13,590 bases of DNA from JAEUNJ01 sp052035955 (GTDB taxonomy: Bacteria > Pseudomonadota > Gammaproteobacteria > Burkholderiales > Rhodocyclaceae), in NCBI GenBank assembly GCA_052035955.1, contig JBPOHD010000108.1:1-13590 (forward strand). Reading direction: 5' to 3'. The notes under the pieces are model-generated. The model was given only the letters and a program-made list of their open reading frames with translations. It searched no databases and was not told the DNA's origin. Positions within the stretch are counted from its first letter, which is position 1. Each line of letters begins with the position of its first letter. Of the stretch, positions 1 through 7,053 are shown piece by piece. The position numbers and the translations under genes were made by a program.

Positions 1-1409
1 GCGCGCGGCTTGGTGAGCCCGTCGGCATCGGTGTCGCCGATGACGGCCGCCTCCAGCACCGCGTCGTGGGCGACCAGGGCCGATTCCACCTCGATGGGCG
101 AGACGTAGATGCCGCTGACCTTGAGCATGTCGTCGCTGCGCCCGGCATAGACGTAGTAGCCGTCGGCGGTCCGCGTGTATTTGTCGCCGCTCCTCACCCA
201 GGGCCCGAGGAAGGTGGCCTGGCTGCGCTCCCGGTTGTTCCAGTAGCAGGCGGCGCTGCTCGGGCCGCGGATCTGCAGCTCGCCGGTCTCGCCGTCGCCG
301 AGGATGCGCCCCGCCTCGTCCACCAGGCGCACCTCGTAGCCCGGCACGGGCTTGCCCGTGGTGCCGTAGCGCAGCTCGCCGGGGCGGTTGCTGAGGAAGG
401 TGTTGAGCATCTCGGTGGAGCCCAGGCCGTCCAGCACGTCGACGCCGAAATGCGCCGCCCAGCGCCGGCCCACCTCAGCCGGCAGCGCCTCCCCCGCCGA
501 GACGCAATGGCGCAGGCGCAGGCCGGCCGGGCCGGGCAGGTCGGCATGGGCCAGCATGGAGGCATAGAGGGTGGGGACGGCGAAGAGGAGGGTCGGGCGG
601 TATTTCGCCAGGCGCGCGAAAACCGCTTCCGGCGTCGCCCGCTCCGCCATCAGGAGGGCCGTCGCGCCGTGGGCCAGGGGAAAGGCCAGGCTGTTGCCGA
701 GGCCGTAGGCGAAGGGCAGCTTGGCCGCCGAAAAGCCCAGGTCCGATTCGCCGACCCCCAGCACCTGCCGGCCGTAGAGTTCGGCCACCTGGACGAGGCT
801 GCCGTGGCGGTGCACGGTGCCCTTGGGCAGGCCGGTGGACCCGGAGGAATAGATCCAGAAGCAGGCTTCGTCGCTGCAGGTGTCGGCGGGCTCCAGGCGG
901 TCGGCGGCGGCGGCCGCCAGGTCCGCCAGGCCCGGTGCGTCGCCGTCGGCCGGCCCGGCGACCACCAGGGCCTTCAGGGTCGGCACCCGCCGGGCGAAGC
1001 TGCGGAAGCGCGGCAGCAGGGCCGCCGAGACGACGGCGGCGCGGGCCCGGCTGTCGCGCAGCATGTGCTCCAGGTCCTTGGCGGGCAGCAGGGTGTTCAC
1101 GGCCACCGGCACGATGCCGGCCTTGATGGCGCCGAGGAAGACGGCGGGGAAGTCGATGCCGTCTTGGAGGCAGAGGAGGACGCGCTCCTCCGGCCGCAGC
1201 CCCAGCCCGAGCAGCGCGTTGCCGCAGCGGTTGGCCCGCTCGGCCAACTCGCCGAAGGAGTATTCGCCGGCGTCGTCGATGTAGGCGATCCTGTCCCGCC
1301 GGCCGGCAGCGAGGTTGCGCTCGATCAGGTCGTGGGCGGCGTTGTAGTCGCGGGGAATCTCCACCCGCGGCGGCGTGGCGCCGTGGTCGGCGCGGCTGAA
1401 GGACGGCAT
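1..1409 (-). CDS. Benzoate-CoA ligase family aryl-CoA synthetase (3' end outside window)
   Basis: An ATP-dependent acid:CoA ligase of the acyl-adenylate (ANL) superfamily. It would adenylate an aromatic carboxylate and transfer it to CoA in the cytoplasm. About 469 residues are visible. The P-loop-like motif SSGSTGLPKG is near residue 190, DGLGSTEM near 328, and the hinge region YAGRSDDMLKVSG near 420. The stretch HCVSAGEALPAEVGRRW and the visible end DGLTKPR are typical of the benzoate-CoA ligase family (BclA/BadA, usually about 510-530 aa). The C-terminal subdomain with the catalytic lysine lies beyond the left edge. The ATG at 1409 is chosen because GAGGAG stands 8 nt upstream. The gene follows the aldehyde oxidoreductase by 91 bp on the same strand, probably in one operon, so it could activate that enzyme's acid product. 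Family assignment is firm; the substrate (benzoate, hydroxybenzoate, aminobenzoate or another aryl acid) cannot be read from sequence alone. Confidence 0.93.
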   Translation of the reverse strand, partial: MPSFSRADHGATPPRVEIPRDYNAAHDLIERNLAAGRRDRIAYIDDAGEYSFGELAERANRCGNALLGLGLRPEERVLLCLQDGIDFPAVFLGAIKAGIVPVAVNTLLPAKDLEHMLRDSRARAAVVSAALLPRFRSFARRVPTLKALVVAGPADGDAPGLADLAAAAADRLEPADTCSDEACFWIYSSGSTGLPKGTVHRHGSLVQVAELYGRQVLGVGESDLGFSAAKLPFAYGLGNSLAFPLAHGATALLMAERATPEAVFARLAKYRPTLLFAVPTLYASMLAHADLPGPAGLRLRHCVSAGEALPAEVGRRWAAHFGVDVLDGLGSTEMLNTFLSNRPGELRYGTTGKPVPGYEVRLVDEAGRILGDGETGELQIRGPSSAACYWNNRERSQATFLGPWVRSGDKYTRTADGYYVYAGRSDDMLKVSGIYVSPIEVESALVAHDAVLEAAVIGDTDADGLTKPR

Positions 1410-1470
1410 GCCCGGATCTCCTCGGCTTCGGGTGATGGGGGATGCTGCTTCGTGGTCCCCGGCTCTGGCG

Positions 1471-1496
1471 GCCGGGTGGAACATCGACTGCCCGGC
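1471..1496 (-). other. Intercistronic hairpin after the aldehyde oxidoreductase gene
   Basis: An inverted repeat, GCCGGG / CCCGGC with a 14-nt loop, begins 5 nt after the oxidoreductase stop and before the ligase ribosome binding site. There is no T-run, so it is not a clear terminator. It could be an RNA-stability element or a chance fold in GC-rich DNA. Confidence 0.25.
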
Positions 1497-1500
1497 GGCC

Positions 1501-3828
1501 TCAGCCGCCGGCGATCATCGGAAACACCGTCACCCGGTCGCCATCCCTGAGCAGGGCGTCCCGCTCGCCGGACAGCAGCATCTCGCCGTTCACCGCCACG
1601 TTCAGGCTGCGGTCGGCCAGCTTCTCCGCCGCCTCCGGCAGGCGCCGGCAGAGGAACTCGCGCAGCTCGACCACGTTGGCCACCGGCTGGTCCACCACGA
1701 TCTCCTGCTCCGGCGCCCCGGGCAGGTCGGCGGGCAGTTCCACGCGCAGGGCGAAGCCGGTGATGGCGCGCGCCAGGCGCTCGTGCCAGTCGGCGGCCGG
1801 CACGCCTTCACCGTTGAGGCCGGTGAGGGCGTAGAAGCGGGCCTTCAGTTCGTCGAAGCGGACCCGGTCGATCTTCTCCCCCTTGAAGGGACCGAAGCCG
1901 TTGGCCTCGTCGAACCAGCGCTCGGGCAGGGTGTCGTCCTTCGCCCGCAGGCCGAGGCGGAAGTTGAGCAGGCGCTCCAGGCCCGTGATGTTGCGGCCGA
2001 TCTCGTCCATGTCGGCGGCGGCCACCGGGATGCCGGTGAGCAGGCTCACCTGCTCGGCGAAGTCGCCGGGGTCGGGCAGGGTGGGCGAGTTGAACAGCTT
2101 GGTGTCGAAGCGACACATGCCCACGGCATCGCCGACGGCGAAGGTGTTCTCGCACTTCCTGACCGCGATCTCCTTGCCGTCGTAGGAATTGGGCTGGGCC
2201 GACACGGTGCCGCCGTAGAGGGCGGTCTTGAAGGCCGGGTCGTCGTTGATGCGGGCGTTGATCTCCAGGGTCACCCGGTTGCGCAGGTGGTCCATGCCCC
2301 GGGTGGCGACGGCCAGGCCGAGGGCGAAGGCCTTCAGGATGCGCGAATCGTGGGGGTCGGACTGGAACAGGCCCTTCACCGCCATCCGGTAGCGCAGCGC
2401 CTCGGGCGGATACTTGCCGCGCGCGACGGCCCGCGCCGAATCGGCGATCACGTCGCCGAAGCCCTCCCGCCGCGCCGTCATGAAGAGCAGCTTCTCCACC
2501 GTCTCGTAGCCGCCCCAGGAGAGGTCGAGCCCGCCGGTGTGGCGGGCGTCGATGAGGCCCCGCTGCCAGAGCTCCATGGCCCAGGCGATAGCGCTGCCGG
2601 TGCTCGCCGAATCGAGGCCCAGGTCGTTGAGGATGTTGTTCAGGCGCAGCACGTGCTCCGGCTCGCGGATGCCGATGTTGGGGCCGAACTTGCCCACCGT
2701 CACGTACTCGGGGCCGTCGCCCTTGTCCCACTTGTCGAACTGCCCGTCGCCGCGGATGCCCCGATAGCGGCGGTCGAGGGCGTGCGCCACGTCGGCCTGG
2801 GCCTTGTCGTAGCTGGCGTTGCCCTTCAGGCCCTTGAGGGCCTGGGAGCCCCAGCCGCCCTTGCCCTCGGGCGTCATGTCGTTCAGGTTGCGGCAATGGA
2901 CCGGGCACTTGTAGCAGCCGGCCATGCCGGGCCGGTAGGGATCGAAGTTGTCGGCGTCCAGGGTTTCCGCCCAGGTGGTCTCCTGGTTGTTCTTGGTGCC
3001 CATGGCGCCGAGGACCCGGCTCGGCTTGTAGAGGAAGGGCGTGCCCACCATCTTCAGCGCGTTCTTGATCACCGAGGTGCCGGTGATCTTCTTGCCGATG
3101 AACTTGTTCTGGGCCTTGACCTCGGGGGAGAGCTCGGCATCCGGCGGCTTGCCGTGCACGAGGATGGCCTTGAGGCCCAGGGAGCCCATCTTGGCGCCGG
3201 CGCCGCCGCGGGCCCAGATGGACTTGATGCCGCCCATGATGCCCGAGCAGAGGACCAGGTTCTCGCCGGCGCTGGTGATGCGGGCCAGGGCCATGTTCTT
3301 CGTCTCGGTGCACTGGAAGTCGTGCTCGACCGCCTTCGCCATGTCCAGGTTGTCGAGGCCCACGTAGGGCGTCGCGTCGTGGAACTCCACCGTCTCGTGG
3401 GCGATGCGCAGCAGCGTCCAGGGCTCCGCCCGGCCGTGGAAGACCAGGTGGTCGTAGCCGTGGCGCTTCAGGAAGGCGGCGAAGTAGTCGCCGCCGCTGG
3501 CGTCCAGGATGGCATCGGAATCGGGCGAAACGCCGGAGAAGTTGCCCCGCGTCGCCGAGGGCATGACACCGGTCAGCGTGCCGGCGCCGAAGATCAGCGG
3601 CACCTGCGGGTCCAGCGGATCGAGGCCGTCGCCGAGCAGGTTGTAGAGCAGCCACATGTTGGCGCCGCGGCCGCCGAGGAACTGGCGCAGCACCTCGGCC
3701 GGCAGGTAGGCCCGCCGCGTCTGCCGCCGGGCCAGGTCCACGAACAGCGTGGCGCCCTGGGAAGGATATTGCGGAACCTCGTGCAGGCGCGCACGAAGCC
3801 CCTCGATGCGGGACTCGATCTCCACCAC
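1501..3828 (-). CDS. Tungsten-type aldehyde:ferredoxin oxidoreductase fused to a C-terminal MoaD/ThiS-like domain
   Basis: An AOR-family enzyme; family members oxidise aldehydes to carboxylates with a W-bis-pterin cofactor and one [4Fe-4S] cluster. The N-terminal pterin-binding domain has GGRGAN (residues 52-57) and RGGAGAKMGS (207-216). The cluster ligands are visible as CYKCPVHC (C305, C308, C312), with the fourth as the Cys of GDAVGMCRF (C572). The protein is 775 aa against roughly 600-650 for ordinary AORs. The extra length is mainly residues about 695-775, which look like MoaD/ThiS: LREFL, then NVAVNGEML, then DGDRVTVFPMIAGG ending in Gly-Gly directly before the stop. Two adjacent GTG codons (3828, 3825) follow AGGAGG. 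The second has the better spacing, 4 nt instead of 1, and would give 774 aa. Expression is probably oxygen-controlled (FNR/ANR box upstream). It differs from BamB-type benzoyl-CoA reductase subunits by this fusion, but the substrate is not determined. No electron-transfer subunit lies in the window. Confidence 0.93.
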   Translation of the reverse strand: MVEIESRIEGLRARLHEVPQYPSQGATLFVDLARRQTRRAYLPAEVLRQFLGGRGANMWLLYNLLGDGLDPLDPQVPLIFGAGTLTGVMPSATRGNFSGVSPDSDAILDASGGDYFAAFLKRHGYDHLVFHGRAEPWTLLRIAHETVEFHDATPYVGLDNLDMAKAVEHDFQCTETKNMALARITSAGENLVLCSGIMGGIKSIWARGGAGAKMGSLGLKAILVHGKPPDAELSPEVKAQNKFIGKKITGTSVIKNALKMVGTPFLYKPSRVLGAMGTKNNQETTWAETLDADNFDPYRPGMAGCYKCPVHCRNLNDMTPEGKGGWGSQALKGLKGNASYDKAQADVAHALDRRYRGIRGDGQFDKWDKGDGPEYVTVGKFGPNIGIREPEHVLRLNNILNDLGLDSASTGSAIAWAMELWQRGLIDARHTGGLDLSWGGYETVEKLLFMTARREGFGDVIADSARAVARGKYPPEALRYRMAVKGLFQSDPHDSRILKAFALGLAVATRGMDHLRNRVTLEINARINDDPAFKTALYGGTVSAQPNSYDGKEIAVRKCENTFAVGDAVGMCRFDTKLFNSPTLPDPGDFAEQVSLLTGIPVAAADMDEIGRNITGLERLLNFRLGLRAKDDTLPERWFDEANGFGPFKGEKIDRVRFDELKARFYALTGLNGEGVPAADWHERLARAITGFALRVELPADLPGAPEQEIVVDQPVANVVELREFLCRRLPEAAEKLADRSLNVAVNGEMLLSGERDALLRDGDRVTVFPMIAGG

Positions 3829-3854
3829 TCCTCCTTCGCTCCCGGCTCGCGGGC

Positions 3855-3876
3855 GGACCCGCCTCGGGGCGGGTTC
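3855..3876 (-). other. Hairpin in the predicted leader of the aldehyde oxidoreductase mRNA
   Basis: ACCCGCC (3857-3863) pairs perfectly with GGCGGGT (3868-3874) around a 4-nt loop. The stem extends by a G-T and a G-C pair. It lies between the inferred start point (about 3886) and the ribosome binding site (about 3830). No T-run follows on the minus strand, so it is more likely a leader stem than a terminator. Confidence 0.35.
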
Positions 3877-3892
3877 CTTGATGTGTCGGGTC

Positions 3893-3898
3893 AGGCTA
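3893..3898 (-). promoter_or_regulatory. Candidate -10 element of the aldehyde oxidoreductase promoter
   Basis: On the minus strand the sequence reads TGCTAGCCT, a weak -10 (TAGCCT) with a TG extension. It predicts transcription starting near 3886. The FNR/ANR box centre is then exactly 41.5 bp upstream, the classical position for class II FNR activation. A weak -10 with no clear -35 is normal for such activator-dependent promoters. The start is deduced, not measured. Confidence 0.45.
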
Positions 3899-3920
3899 GC
3901 AGGGGAGTCTCCGCCGTCCT

Positions 3921-3934
3921 TTGATATTCGTCAA
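3921..3934. promoter_or_regulatory. FNR/ANR-type binding site upstream of the aldehyde oxidoreductase
   Basis: The site reads TTGATATTCGTCAA, that is TTGAT-N4-GTCAA. This matches the FNR/ANR consensus TTGAT-N4-ATCAA at 9 of 10 fixed bases. It is in non-coding DNA 93-106 bp before the GTG at 3828. Spacing to the candidate -10 is that of a class II activator site. It predicts expression under oxygen limitation, which suits an oxygen-sensitive Fe-S/tungsten enzyme. Confidence 0.72.
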
Positions 3935-3965
3935 GTCGGTGGAGATCAAACAATTTCCCACTGAA

Positions 3966-3999
3966 ACGTCGGGGCTTGGCCGCACCCCCGTCCCGACGT
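3966..3999 (-). terminator. Possible terminator hairpin after the small membrane protein gene
   Basis: An 8-bp perfect inverted repeat, ACGTCGGG (3966-3973) and CCCGACGT (3992-3999), encloses an 18-nt loop. On the minus strand it is followed by a very short T-run (TTTC). It sits between the small membrane protein gene and the oxidoreductase promoter, where a terminator would insulate the two. The long loop and short T-run keep confidence low. Confidence 0.33.
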
Positions 4000-4058
4000 C
4001 GATGGGTGGCCCGCCTTGCCGGCATGCCTCGGCGCCAGGGCCGGCGCCTTCCGCCGCC

Positions 4059-4211
4059 TCATGCGATGGCGCCGGCGAAGGTGCCAAGGACCAGGCCGAC
4101 CAGGAGCAGCAGGACGACGAGCAGGACCACGCTCGCGATCGGGTACGCGGATGCGGGCGCCGGTGGCGGTTCCGCCGTTTCCGTTTCTGCGCCGGCCTTG
4201 TCCTTGTCCAA
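4059..4211 (-). CDS. Small single-pass membrane protein, 50 aa, unknown function
   Basis: The N-terminal half is charged and proline-rich (LDKDKAGAETETAEPPPAPA). One strongly hydrophobic segment follows, from about residue 24 to 49, starting YPIASVVLLVV and ending at the stop, so almost nothing emerges on the far side. I chose the TTG at 4211 because GGAGGAGGG stands 5 nt upstream; longer readings have no comparable ribosome binding site. A sigma70-like promoter (TTGCCG, 17-bp spacer, CAGAAT) lies just upstream, and beyond it is the 18-bp operator shared with the five-gene operon. It is divergent from the response regulator gene, so it is likely a member of that regulon. I do not recognise a family; a small regulator of a membrane kinase or receptor is only a guess. 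Confidence 0.68.
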   Translation of the reverse strand: MDKDKAGAETETAEPPPAPASAYPIASVVLLVVLLLLVGLVLGTFAGAIA

Positions 4212-4242
4212 GTTCGCCCTCCTCCTGCGGCTCGTGGAGGCG

Positions 4243-4271
4243 ATTCTGGCGAGCCCTTCCGGCGGCGGCAA
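4243..4271 (-). promoter_or_regulatory. Sigma70-like promoter for the small membrane protein gene
   Basis: The -35 is TTGCCG (4266-4271) and the -10 is CAGAAT (4243-4248), with a 17-bp spacer; the predicted start is about 4236. The operator core centre lies 57.5 bp upstream of that start. The layout nearly duplicates the promoter of the five-gene operon, which has an 18-bp spacer and operator centre at -58.5. Confidence 0.55.
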
Positions 4272-4281
4272 TCGGACCGAA

Positions 4282-4299
4282 GGACTAGTACCGAAGTAT
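4282..4299. promoter_or_regulatory. Shared operator, copy 1: between the small membrane protein and response regulator genes
   Basis: The site is GGACTAGTACCGAAGTAT, containing an imperfect palindrome (GTAC-CGAA-GTAT). It matches the site at 11177-11194 at 14 of 18 positions, giving GGACTARTACCNNNGTAT. TAC...GTA symmetry is typical of NarL/LuxR-family regulators. It is positioned to serve both divergent promoters, at about -43.5 for the regulator and -57.5 for the small gene. The binding protein is inferred to be the neighbouring response regulator. Confidence 0.65.
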
Positions 4300-4324
4300 G
4301 AGGGACCCGCCCCGGGCGATGGAC

Positions 4325-4330
4325 TATGAT
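4325..4330 (+). promoter_or_regulatory. -10 element of the response regulator gene
   Basis: TATGAT matches TATAAT at 5 of 6 positions, predicting a start near 4337. The -35 position (4302-4307, GGGACC) is poor, and the operator core is centred about 43.5 bp upstream of the start. This is the layout of an activator-dependent promoter, so positive autoregulation is plausible. Confidence 0.5.
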
Positions 4331-4356
4331 GACGGGGAATCCCCGCGGGAGGTCCG

Positions 4357-5043
4357 GTGAAGATCCTGGTCGTCGACGATCACGCCCTGGTGCGAGAAGG
4401 CTTGCGGCACGTGCTGCAGGACCTGGACGGGGAGCGCGTCGCCATCGTCGAGGCCGCCACTGCGGCGGCGGCCCTGGCGGGCGTTTCCGAGCATCCCGAC
4501 CTGGATCTGGTGCTGCTCGACCTGCGCCTGCCGGACGGCAACGGACTGGACACCCTGAGGGATCTGGGCCGGGTGGTGCCGGACCTGCCCGTCGTTCTCC
4601 TGTCGGGCGATGAATCCCCCGAAGTGATGCATGCGGCATTCGACCGGGGAGCCGCGGGATTCATACCGAAATCCTCCCTGTCCGATGTCCTCCTCTCGGC
4701 GCTGCGCCTGATCATGGCCGGCGGCATCTACGTCCCGCCGGCCATGGTCGGCCGCGCCGCCGAACCGGGCCCGGCACCCGGCCGGCCCGCCTTCGATCCG
4801 CTGGCCGCCTCCCGCCTGGACATCACCGAGCGGCAGACCGAGGTCCTGCGCCTGGTCCTCCAGGGCCTGTCGAACAAGGAGATCTGCCGGGTCCTCGACC
4901 TGGCGGAACCGACCGTGAAGGTCCATGTCAGCGCCCTGCTCCGGGCCCTGGACGTGAAGAGCCGCACGCAACTGGTCCTGGCGGCGGCCGGCCGGGGAAT
5001 CATCCCGGTCGACGGCATGCACCCGATGCCGGGCGAACACTGA
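4357..5043 (+). CDS. NarL/LuxR-family response regulator
   Basis: A 228-aa two-component transcription regulator. The N-terminal receiver domain (about 1-120) has the acidic pair D7/D8, phospho-acceptor D55 (LLDLRLPDG), S83 and K105 (FIPKSS). The C-terminal LuxR-type helix-turn-helix (about 153-210) contains LDITERQTEVLRLVLQGLSN and the recognition region EPTVKVHVSALLRAL. A roughly 30-residue Pro/Ala-rich linker joins them. The GTG start at 4357 is preceded by GGGAGG with a 4-nt gap. The gene converges on the hybrid histidine kinase gene, its probable partner. NarL-type regulators of this kind pair elsewhere with hybrid kinases carrying SHDLRQP..ALGLF H-boxes; the alcohol-oxidation regulators of Pseudomonas are an example, and that link is by family resemblance only. 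It probably binds the operators at 4282 and 11177. Confidence 0.93.
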   Translation: MKILVVDDHALVREGLRHVLQDLDGERVAIVEAATAAAALAGVSEHPDLDLVLLDLRLPDGNGLDTLRDLGRVVPDLPVVLLSGDESPEVMHAAFDRGAAGFIPKSSLSDVLLSALRLIMAGGIYVPPAMVGRAAEPGPAPGRPAFDPLAASRLDITERQTEVLRLVLQGLSNKEICRVLDLAEPTVKVHVSALLRALDVKSRTQLVLAAAGRGIIPVDGMHPMPGEH

Positions 5044-5063
5044 CGCCGGAGAATCGTCCGGCG
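5044..5063 (+). terminator. Hairpin just after the response regulator stop
   Basis: CGCCGGA and TCCGGCG form a perfect 7-bp stem with a 6-nt loop, starting one base after the TGA in the gap between two convergent genes. Position and symmetry suit a terminator, but no T-run follows. Confidence 0.35.
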
Positions 5064-5129
5064 GGGCGCCAATCCCGATTGCATGACTCCCCGGCGCCGC
5101 CCGTCGGCCGGCGTCGCCGCGGCCCGTCC

Positions 5130-7043
5130 TCAGGAAGCGGCCGTCAGGCGGCGAAGGAGGGCGCGCAGGCGGGCGGGGGGCAGGGGCTTGCGCAACAGGG
5201 GCCAGCCGGCGTCGGCAGCGAGCCGCTGCAGTTCGCCGTCCGTGTCGCCGCTGATCAGGGCGACGGGCAATCGCCGTCCGAAGCGCTCCTGGAACCGCCG
5301 GGCCACGGCGAACCCCGTTTCTCCTTCGCCCAAACGGCAATCGGTGATGAGCAGGCCAGGCTCGGCACCGGCGGCTTCCAGGCGATCCAGGGCCTCCCGG
5401 CCGTCGGCGCCGGTGAACACCCGGCAGCCCCAGCTCTCCAGGGCCGCCTGCATGGCCTCGCGCACCAGGGGATCGTCGTCCACCACGGCCACGTCCAGGG
5501 ACGGCATCTCGTCGCCGACCGGGGCGGGCGCTCCTTCGCCGGACCGGCCCGCCGCCGCCCGCGGCACCCGGATCGAGAACACGGACCCGCGGCCCACGCG
5601 GGAGCGCAGGCCGACCGCGTGGTCGAGCAGGCGCGCCGTACGCTCGACGATCGCAAGCCCCAGTCCCAGGCCCTTGGCCCGGTCCCGCTCGACGCCGCCC
5701 AGCTGCACGAATTCCTTGAACACCTCGTGGCGGAATTCGTCGGGTATCCCCGGTCCGCTGTCCCACACTTCGATCGACACCTGGTCGCCGCGCCGTCGGC
5801 AACCCACCAGGACGCCACCGCGGACCGTATGGCGTATGGCGTTGGCCAGCAGGTTGAGGAGGATCCGTTCCAGGAGGAAGGGATCGCTGTCCGCCCAGGC
5901 CTGGGTGCGTCGCACCCGCAGACGGAGTCCCTTCTCGGCCGCCAGGGCCCGATGGTCCGCCTCCAGCCGGGCCAGCAGGTCGCCCAGGAAGACCGGGCGG
6001 CGATGGGGCCGCGTGACGCCGGCGTCGAGGCGGGAGATGTCGAGGAGGGCGTCGAGCAGGTCCTGCATGGCGCGGACCGAGTCCTCCACGTGGGCCAGCA
6101 CCTCCCGGGTTTCCGGCGCATGCTGCAAACGGGACAGGCGGGAGACGAAGAGGCCGAGGGCATGCATGGGCTGCCGCAGGTCGTGGCTGGCGGCGGCCAG
6201 GAAACGCGTCTGGGCCAGGGAGGCCGCCTCCGCCTCCTCCTTCTTGCGGCGGATCTCGACCGTCGCCTCGTCGATCCGCTTCTGCAGGTGCTCGCGGGCC
6301 GACTCGATGCGGGTCGCCATCTCGTTGACGCCGAGTTCCAGCTGCCGCAGGCTGCCTCCGGCATCCGGCGCCACCCGTGCCGCCAGGTCCCCCTGGCCGA
6401 TGCGCTGGACCACCTCGGCCAGGCGCAGGATCGGACGGGTGACGCCCCGGGATATCACCCTCGCCATGAGCCAGGCCAGGGCCAGACCGCCCAGCAGCAC
6501 CGCGATCCCGTAGAGCACGAGCCGGCGCTTTTCCGGCCGCAGGGAAGCCCGCGACAGGTCGACCACCAGGTGGCCGAGGACCTGCGGTCCCTGTGCCGGC
6601 CCCGCCCCGGGCTCGCCGCCGAGGGGATCGTCGAGGATCGCGATGCCACCGGCGATCCTGAACGCCAGGCGCAGGACATCGGCATCGCCGGCGGGGCGCT
6701 CTCCCTCCGGGCCGGTGAATTCCGCGGGCATGCCCTCGGGGCGGCCGGCGGCGCCGATCGACGCGCCGCGGGCATCGAAGAAGCGGACGCCGACCACCCC
6801 CTCCTCGCGGCATGCCCCCTCGGCGAGCCCCCGCAGCGCCTCCCGGTTGCCGGCGAACAGGGGGAACTCGGCGCCGGTCGCCAACTGCCTTCCCAGGCTC
6901 CAGCCGCGGTCCGCCAGCCCCCGGTCCAGGTCCTGGAAATGGCCGGCCAGGAGGATCACCGCCATGAGGCAGGAGATCAGCACCGCGGGCACCGCGGAGG
7001 CAAGGAAGACGCGTTGCCGTATGGTCATCGGCTCGCGCCTCAT
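5130..7043 (-). CDS. Membrane hybrid sensor histidine kinase with C-terminal receiver
   Basis: A 637-aa inner-membrane kinase. Domain order: TM1 (about 12-33); a periplasmic sensor (about 34-172) with QLATGAEFPLFAGNREAL, resembling the sCache-like sensor of BarA-type kinases; TM2 (about 174-197); HAMP (to about 250); a charged coiled coil (about 245-278); HisKA with H287 in ASHDLRQPMHALGLF; and an HATPase with N-box NLLANAIRHT (397-406), DSGPGIP (428-434) and GLGLGLAIVE (458-467). A receiver follows with acidic residues at 522-524, phospho-acceptor D568 in LLITDCRL, and K619. All catalytic residues look intact. The ATG at 7043 has GAGGG 7 nt upstream, overlapping the stop of the binding-protein gene, so the two are tightly coupled; the Met at 7028 is an alternative start. 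It is the last gene of the operon and faces the response regulator. It probably phosphorylates that regulator directly, with its own receiver modulating or receiving the phosphate. Confidence 0.94.
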   Translation of the reverse strand: MRREPMTIRQRVFLASAVPAVLISCLMAVILLAGHFQDLDRGLADRGWSLGRQLATGAEFPLFAGNREALRGLAEGACREEGVVGVRFFDARGASIGAAGRPEGMPAEFTGPEGERPAGDADVLRLAFRIAGGIAILDDPLGGEPGAGPAQGPQVLGHLVVDLSRASLRPEKRRLVLYGIAVLLGGLALAWLMARVISRGVTRPILRLAEVVQRIGQGDLAARVAPDAGGSLRQLELGVNEMATRIESAREHLQKRIDEATVEIRRKKEEAEAASLAQTRFLAAASHDLRQPMHALGLFVSRLSRLQHAPETREVLAHVEDSVRAMQDLLDALLDISRLDAGVTRPHRRPVFLGDLLARLEADHRALAAEKGLRLRVRRTQAWADSDPFLLERILLNLLANAIRHTVRGGVLVGCRRRGDQVSIEVWDSGPGIPDEFRHEVFKEFVQLGGVERDRAKGLGLGLAIVERTARLLDHAVGLRSRVGRGSVFSIRVPRAAAGRSGEGAPAPVGDEMPSLDVAVVDDDPLVREAMQAALESWGCRVFTGADGREALDRLEAAGAEPGLLITDCRLGEGETGFAVARRFQERFGRRLPVALISGDTDGELQRLAADAGWPLLRKPLPPARLRALLRRLTAAS

Positions 7044-7053
7044 GGCCGGGCCC

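Noticed and set aside
1375..3924. A long plus-strand open frame opposite the aldehyde oxidoreductase
   Set aside because: Its His/Val/Ala/Gly-rich translation matches no fold, and it mirrors the codon pattern of the real minus-strand gene, which has cluster ligands and domain motifs.
5044..5129. A strong bidirectional terminator between regulator and kinase
   Set aside because: One clean hairpin exists, but neither strand has a T-run. It is kept only as a low-confidence hairpin.
4324..6813. A long minus-strand open frame over the response regulator and kinase
   Set aside because: It spans parts of two well-supported genes in the wrong frame, with Arg/Pro/Gly-rich low-complexity translation, as expected in GC-rich DNA.
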